From positions 96,067,353 to 96,131,352 of the forward strand of contig OY804580.1 in assembly GCA_963680875.1 (NCBI GenBank): DNA of 64,000 bases, written 5' to 3'. The position numbers and the translations under genes were made by a program. Below, one piece after another: positions 59,486-64,000 of the stretch. Under the pieces are notes generated by a model. The model made no database searches. It had not been told where the DNA came from and worked only from the letters and a program-made list of their open reading frames with translations. The first letter of the stretch is position 1. The number at the start of each line of letters is the position of its first letter. This stretch comes from Bathymodiolus brooksi. Lineage: Eukaryota > Mollusca > Bivalvia > Mytilida > Modiolidae.

Positions 59486-59652
59486 ATGGCGTCTTCTCAA
59501 GCATACCAAAATATAAAATTAACTCCTGATGATGTTCCTGGTGCAAAAATTAATACTGACGCACTTGAAAACTACGGAAATGTGTCACTGAAGAGATGGC
59601 TAGAATGCAGAGGCCTAAAAACATCGGGGAATAGATCTGATCTACTTCAAAG
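59486..59652 (+). CDS. First exon of a SAP-domain protein
   Basis: ATGGCGTCTTC opens a 56-residue frame that ends exactly at a donor, CAAAG|GTGAGTAC. Residues 33-55, 'VSLKRWLECRGLKTSGNRSD' + 'LLQ', match the SAP motif (a two-helix DNA- and chromatin-binding module: L..W L..R GL..SG.....L). Before it is 'NIKLTPDDVPGAKINTDALE'. SAP exons like this often begin multi-copy bivalve genes whose later exons encode a nuclease-like domain, but I find no following exon here. It is either the 5' end of a gene with a long intron or a stranded duplicate. Confidence 0.65.
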
Positions 59653-60029
59653 GTGAGTACACATCAAACAACGCCCACATTTTTGCTAGCACGTCATTGA
59701 TTTAAATCCCAACTGGTAAATTGTTGACAATATGACGATTGGTAGTTGACAGAAAAGGCGTGACGAATATTTTGAATGATCTCGAATGAAAATAACGGTG
59801 AATTGTCCGATATTTTAAACAAAGAGCGGAGAAAGACAACAAAGCAGTGAAAACAATAGCTGCCTTGTTTTGGAAGCTTGACATCCAAATACGTTATTAA
59901 ATAAACAAACAATTAATTTGTAAATGTTATTTATAATGTTTACAGATACCAATAAACCTATTTTCATTAAATTATGCCAAAAAATTGTTGCCAAGATCTG
60001 TATAGAAAATTAAACACACCTCCGTTCAT
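59653..60029. other. Probable intron or spacer after the SAP exon
   Basis: No recognised feature; the small minus-strand frames (59694-59912) have no motif. Confidence 0.4.
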
Positions 60030-60300
60030 CCCTGGTTTTTGTGGGGCAGGAACTAGTAACCCTTCCGGAGCACCTCAGTTTACCTCCTGTTTTTGTGGGG
60101 TTCGTGTTGATCAATCTTTAGTTTTCTGTGAAGTGTTTTGTAGATCATTGTTTGTTTTTTGTGGGGTTCGTGTTGATCAATCTTTAGTTTTCTGTGAAGT
60201 GTTTTCTTGATCATTGTTTGTCTTTTTGTCCTTAATCTTTTGTCCATTTTATTGTCTGTCGTTTTTCGATTTACGGCTTATGATTACCCCAAACTTTTCA
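60030..60300 (+). mobile_element. Dispersed repeat R3, forward copy, with two-copy tandem duplication
   Basis: 'ccggagcacctcagtttacc' leads into two tandem copies of a 66-bp unit ('tttttgtggggttcgtgttg' + 'atcaatctttagttttctgt' + 'gaagtgttttgtagatcatt' ...), at about 60091 and 60156, then 'tctttttgtccttaatcttt' and 'gtttttcgatttac'. The duplicated unit is homologous, in reverse complement, to the 70-bp satellite unit at 56155-59145 ('ccagttttggtgtcaatgtt' + 'atttaatctttagtctcctt'). Confidence 0.7.
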
Positions 60301-60531
60301 TACATAATTATATATTCGAGATGTCATTGATATTTAATCGCCATGGAATAAATCTCATCAGAAATTTATCCGCGATGAACACTTTTCTTTTGGGATAAGA
60401 TTTATGTTTACAAAATGTTTACTTGTTAGGATGTCAGTTTATAGTATAATCCGCCCAATAGTCAGTGTTGCGGCACTGACATGGTTGATTAGATATATAT
60501 TTTATTGAAACTTACAGTTCCTAAATAACGA
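60301..60531. other. Spacer, nothing recognised
   Basis: No gene, RNA or clear repeat in this short stretch. Confidence 0.35.
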
Positions 60532-60725
60532 GTCGTGATCGTATAGTAGCTGGATTTACAACTACCTGTACAATCAGTGCATATCACTACTAAAGTAGTG
60601 AGTTCGAACACCGTTCATGGCGAGGTGTGCTCGATACAACATTATGTGATAAAGTTTGTCAGTGATTTGCGACAGGTCGGTGGTTTTCTCTGGTCTCCTC
60701 CACGAATGTTGACAATAAATACAAT
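60532..60725 (+). mobile_element. SINE family S1, forward copy (3'-truncated)
   Basis: tRNA-like head 'gtcgtgatcgtatagtagct' (box A region) and box B-like 'gagttcgaacaccg', then the body 'gtgataaagtttgtcagtga' and 'gacaggtcggtggttttctc'. The conserved 3' block (gaaagtggcgttaaa) is missing. It stands tail-to-tail with the next copy. Confidence 0.75.
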
Positions 60726-60734
60726 ATCTAGGTT

Positions 60735-60960
60735 GGTTGGTTGGTTTATGGTGTTTAACGCCACTTTCAACAATATTTCAGATATATCGTGGCGGTCAGT
60801 TTTATTGGTGGAATACCCGGAGAAAACCACCGACCTGTCGCAAGTCACTGACAAACTTTATCACATTATGTTGTATCGAGTACATCTCGCCATGAACGGG
60901 GTTCAAACTCACAGGCAAATCCAACTACCATACGATCTCGACCACAACGGTTTCCGGCAA
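60735..60960 (-). mobile_element. SINE family S1, reverse copy, complete
   Basis: Read on the minus strand: head 'gtcgagatcgtatggtagtt', box B-like 'gagtttgaaccccg', body 'gataaagtttgtcagtgact', 'gacaggtcggtggttttctc', then 'gatatatctgaaatattgtt' and 'gaaagtggcgttaaacacca', with a (CCAA)n tail. It pairs with 60532-60725 over roughly 190 bp. Confidence 0.8.
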
Positions 60961-61277
60961 CATAGGGTACACAAGACGAAGACAAACAAATTAAAAACAC
61001 AACACAATATGTGTTGGACACCAATATACGCAAACAAACAGAAATAATGTAAATAAGACATGAGCCCTCCTACAAACAAATGGAGGTTAAGACAAACCGA
61101 ACATCATTTTTATGCGGAAATCGTAACGGACATCACAACACAGAACTTAGAACATAAATACAAATAAAAATCAGGATTTTCTATTGCTTTTTTTAGAATG
61201 TTTTATTAAATTAATACAGATCACAAAGAATGAATGATTTTATATGGAAATTATTTTAATAATCATATCTTATAAGA

Positions 61278-61425
61278 GGGTCGTCGTTGTCGTGATCGTA
61301 TGGTAATTGGATTTAAGACTACCTATGGAATAAGTCGTGAGGTCGAATCCCACCAATAAAACCGACCGCCACGATATAACTGGAGTATTGTTGAAAGTGG
61401 CGTTAAACACCATAAACCTAACCAT
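61278..61425 (+). mobile_element. SINE family S1, internally deleted copy
   Basis: Head 'gtcgtgatcgtatggtaatt', box B-like 'gaggtcgaatcccacc' joined directly to 'aataaaaccgaccgccacga' and 'gaaagtggcgttaaacacca'. The middle of the body is deleted. Confidence 0.75.
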
Positions 61426-61597
61426 ATCTTGTAAAGTGCAAAAATGTAAAAAATAATATCACAAATTATTTTTTTTTATATATAATTTTCATTTCATATT
61501 GGTAGTTATTCATTGTTAGTGCTAGAGTTGTCTTTCTTTGGTTTGTATTGTAATGGCGAGAGATCATCATTAATTTATGCATGTGTTCATTAATACA

Positions 61598-61962
61598 GAG
61601 TGAGTGAGTGATTGTTGTTTAACGCCAAATGAGCAATTTGTCAGCTATATCATGACGAGAACAAGTTACATTTCAATGATATGATGATGATGTTGATTTG
61701 TACTAGACCAACACGCTTAATTGGAAATAGTGCTAGCTGACTGAAACAACCGTCCGTGGGTAGACATGTCGCTCCACTCGGACACATTATCCTGATTCCG
61801 AGCCAACCAGTCTTTTCTCTTGCTCCTTGTAACAGCGTGATTAGCAGAGAAGCAACAAATTCCAATTCTATAGTCTATGGTTTGATACGATCGAGGCTCG
61901 AACCCACGATCTACCGGATTCGAGGAGAGCACGCCTTACCATTACATCACTGATGTGGTTAC
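61598..61962 (-). mobile_element. SINE family S2, minus strand
   Basis: Minus-strand head 'catcagtgatgtaatggtaa' and box B-like 'gggttcgagcctcgatcgta'. The body is shared with 49755-50046, and the 3' end is 'gctgacaaattgctcatttg' + 'gcgttaaacaacaatcactc'. Confidence 0.7.
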
Positions 61963-62091
61963 TAAGAAAAGATTTACGGGGGTCTGCATAATATATTACA
62001 TGCTCAATCTAGTTTGTATATGAGAATATTTTACAGAAGTAAAATAAAAATCCACATTAAAAATGCTTTTTGAAGTCGTCGACTTTCAAGG

Positions 62092-62330
62092 GGCCGTCGT
62101 GGTCGTGATCGTATGGTAGTTGGATTTCGAACTACCGATACAATTAGTGCCTATCACCACTAACGCTGTGAGCTCGAATCCCGCTCAGGCGAGATGATAA
62201 AGTTCGTCAGTGGACTTGTGACAGGTCGGTGGTTTTCTGCGAGTACTCCGATTTCCTCCACCAATAAAACCGACTGCCACGATATAACTGAAATATTATT
62301 GAAAGTGGATTAAAGCACCATAACTACAAT
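62092..62330 (+). mobile_element. SINE family S1, forward copy
   Basis: Head 'gtcgtgatcgtatggtagtt', box B-like 'gagctcgaatcccgctcagg', body 'gataaagttcgtcagtggac', 'gacaggtcggtggttttctg', then 'aataaaaccgactgccacga' and a decayed 3' block, 'gaaagtggattaaagcacc'. Confidence 0.8.
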
Positions 62331-62601
62331 CCGCCTATTCCCTTGTTTTTGGACGAACACCATACATGAATGAATTTCTTCAATTAAAATAAAAGGATTT
62401 GGTGTTATCTGCTAAATACGTTTTGCTGGGCCCTGATTTTTTACTTGCACGTTTGGTCCATATGATTTCATTTTTATATCATGATACTTTTCCATACGAA
62501 TTTATATTATAAATCAAATTATAACTGTTATTATTATAGGGATAATATTCTTTTTTATCTACAGTTTCTAAATAATGTAATTATTACCAAAACTAATAAA
62601 G
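62331..62601. other. Spacer between SINEs
   Basis: AT-rich, no recognised feature. Confidence 0.35.
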
Positions 62602-62878
62602 GGCCCGGGTGGCTCAATGAGTTAGGTAGTTGGATTACCTAGCAACTCATACAAGCCTATCACTAATACGGCGTGGGTTCGTGCCCGGCTTTGTAAGTTA
62701 CACAAAAGGGTGCACTTGACTCACAGCCGCAAGTGATAAAGTTTACCAGTTGCTTTCCCGTGGTCGGTGGTTCTCTCCGGGTATTCCGGCTTCTTCCACC
62801 ACTAAAACTGGTCGCCATGATATAGCTGAAATATTGCTGAAAGTGGCGTTAAAACGCCACAAATCAAAATCAAAATCA
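62602..62878 (+). mobile_element. SINE with S1-like body and a different head, (ATCAAA)n tail
   Basis: The head 'gggcccgggtggctcaatga' with box B-like 'gggttcgtgcccggc' differs from the S1 head. The body 'gtgataaagtttaccagttg', 'ggtcggtggttctctccggg' and the 3' block 'gatatagctgaaatattgct' + 'gaaagtggcgttaaa' are S1. It ends in 'caaatcaaaatcaaaatcaa'. This looks like head swapping between families. Confidence 0.75.
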
Positions 62879-63046
62879 ACCAAAACTAATTTTTCCTCTC
62901 TCGGGCATAGGTGATATAGTTGATTTTGGCTATTCATGTTTAGGCTCTTTAATTTTGTGTTATTGCTCCCAAACCCTTTCCAATATTTCGAAATTGAGTC
63001 TAGCTAATGATTGGGGTTCCATAATTTGATATCTTAAGAGATTATT
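62879..63046. other. Spacer
   Basis: Contains the 'ctctctcgggcataggtgat' scrap also seen at 50285. Nothing else. Confidence 0.4.
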
Positions 63047-63295
63047 TGATGACATTTTCCATATCGACCCTGGTATCAGCACGAGACTCCCATATCAAGC
63101 CCGACAGCGAAGCTCTACGGGAGATATGTTTCAAGGGCTGATACCAGGAACGATATGGAAAATTTCATGTCATAATCTATTTATCACATATTTTACATTG
63201 AGTTTTTTCAAGGATTGATTTTTATATTGCATACAAAATCTTTGAACTGACAAATTTCGAAAATAAATCCTCAGGAGAGTTACCTTTTTCAGTCT
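63047..63295 (-). repeat. Dispersed foldback element R2, inverted copy
   Basis: Reverse complement of 36483-36730: internal inverted repeat 'attttccatatcgaccctgg' against 'ccaggaacgatatggaaaat', and the leading block 'gataatctatttatcacata/ttttacatt' with 'gaaaataaatcc'. Confidence 0.85.
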
Positions 63296-64000
63296 GAGGT
63301 ACGCATTTCCAGTCTACAATGGTACGAGGGAAAAATGATGCCTTTCTCTGTTGTGTCCTACATAGTGGGACCTGATATGAATGAGAGTGCATATGTCTGC
63401 ATGGAGTTTCTTAGGGATGGTAAAAGTTTGTCACTTTTACTGACTGCCACCTTGTCATGGGAGATTTTATACATCATGACAAGGCGTGGCTCTCTGCGTC
63501 GATCTTCGAGGCTGCGACATTTAAGATGTTGTAGCATGTCACCCCACTAGATGTATTTCGTTGTCTGTTGGTGACATATCTCGCAGCCCTCCGTTGAACC
63601 ATTTCTATTTTTGTAATGTCAGATTCAAGACGGGGATCCCATACAGAACAGGCATACTCAAGTAATGGTCTGACTAATGATTTGTATACCTGTTCTTTAA
63701 CGGAGGTGGAACCGATGTTCAGGTTGCGACTTAAGAAGCCAAGAGTCTTATTGGCTTTACCACAGATGTTGTTGATGTGGCTTTCCCATTCGAGGTCCTC
63801 GCTGATGGCAACTCCCAGATATTTTGCCTTATCGACTGATTCTAAGAGATGACCGTGAAGGCAATAATTGAATTTCACAGGAGTTTTGTTACGTGAGATG
63901 GTAAGCACGTTACGTTTATCTGGGTGAAAAGCCATCTTCCATATTATTTTCCCACTGTGCTAGTTTATCAAAATCTCCTTGCAGGGTTAAGGCATCGCTG
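63296..64000 (-). pseudogene. LINE G: RT relic, minus strand, runs off the window
   Basis: Frames on the minus strand cover the RT from after the catalytic palm: at the edge 'DALTLQGDFDKLAQWENN', then after a shift near 63935 'MAFHPDKRNVLTISRNKTP', 'AKYLGVAISEDLEWESHINN', 'KSLVRPLLEYACSVWDPRL' and 'KIEMVQRRAARYVTNRQRN'. After a further frameshift near 63540 it reads 'RSLEDRRREPRLVMMYKI', 'LPSLRNSMQTYALSFISGPT' and a stop. This is a jockey/CR1-type non-LTR element. The catalytic half would lie beyond the right edge. Confidence 0.85.

Overview
The window looks like AT-rich nuclear DNA of a marine bivalve, most likely a mussel (Mytilus-like). The basis is indirect: spliced exons with GT/AG borders, tRNA-headed SINEs whose body ends in the 'gaaagtggcgttaaa' block common in bivalves, fragments of a dispersed repeat carrying 'tttggtatcttc' and 'gtttttgtggggttcgtgttg' that resemble repeats known in mussels, and many LINEs with microsatellite tails. 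There is no prokaryotic organisation and no rRNA or functional tRNA gene. Almost everything is mobile or satellite DNA; the only host-like genes are a decayed multi-exon gene and one SAP-domain first exon.

Layout. 1-1774: non-coding, with a multi-part palindrome. 1775-3515: a LINE interrupted by a second LINE. 3706-8130: a three-layer nest, with a 5'-truncated LINE (13-bp target duplication) inside a hAT element (perfect 8-bp target duplication) inside an older LINE 3' end. 9066-9382: one copy of a dispersed repeat; its inverted partner at 37697-38030 cuts off the multi-exon gene. 10391-15462: a degenerate Helitron Rep-helicase. 15465-17715: a 43-bp satellite. 17903-18655: a second gene on the same strand with an SGNH-like C-terminal motif. 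18892-18987: a 40-bp-stem hairpin. 19085-19780: a second tandem array sharing its core motif with the first. I infer that 10.3-19.8 kb may be one large Helitron-type unit or composite.

22855-23798: another LINE relic. 26431-37696: at least nine exons of a large uncharacterised gene with an N-terminal SANT/Myb-like segment. Splice phases are fully consistent, but the copy is broken by a stop codon, a 59-bp tandem expansion, a frameshift and truncation by a repeat. 40708-41775: two tandem arrays. 42975-44262: a LINE with a (TTA)n tail.

44515-59145 is satellite-rich: a 51-bp satellite (about 100 copies, with a 16-mer higher-order repeat of 815-816 bp), a 48-bp satellite (higher-order repeat 752 bp), a related 36-bp satellite, and a 56/70-bp satellite grown from a segment of a dispersed mobile repeat (with a 1287-bp segmental duplication). 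59486-59652: SAP-domain first exon. 60030-62880: a cluster of SINEs of two families, including a tail-to-tail pair. 63047-63295: inverted partner of a foldback element at 36483-36730. The right edge is a minus-strand LINE running out of the window.

The long open frames inside the 51-, 48- and 56/70-bp arrays follow from repeat periods and sequence, and are not presented as genes.
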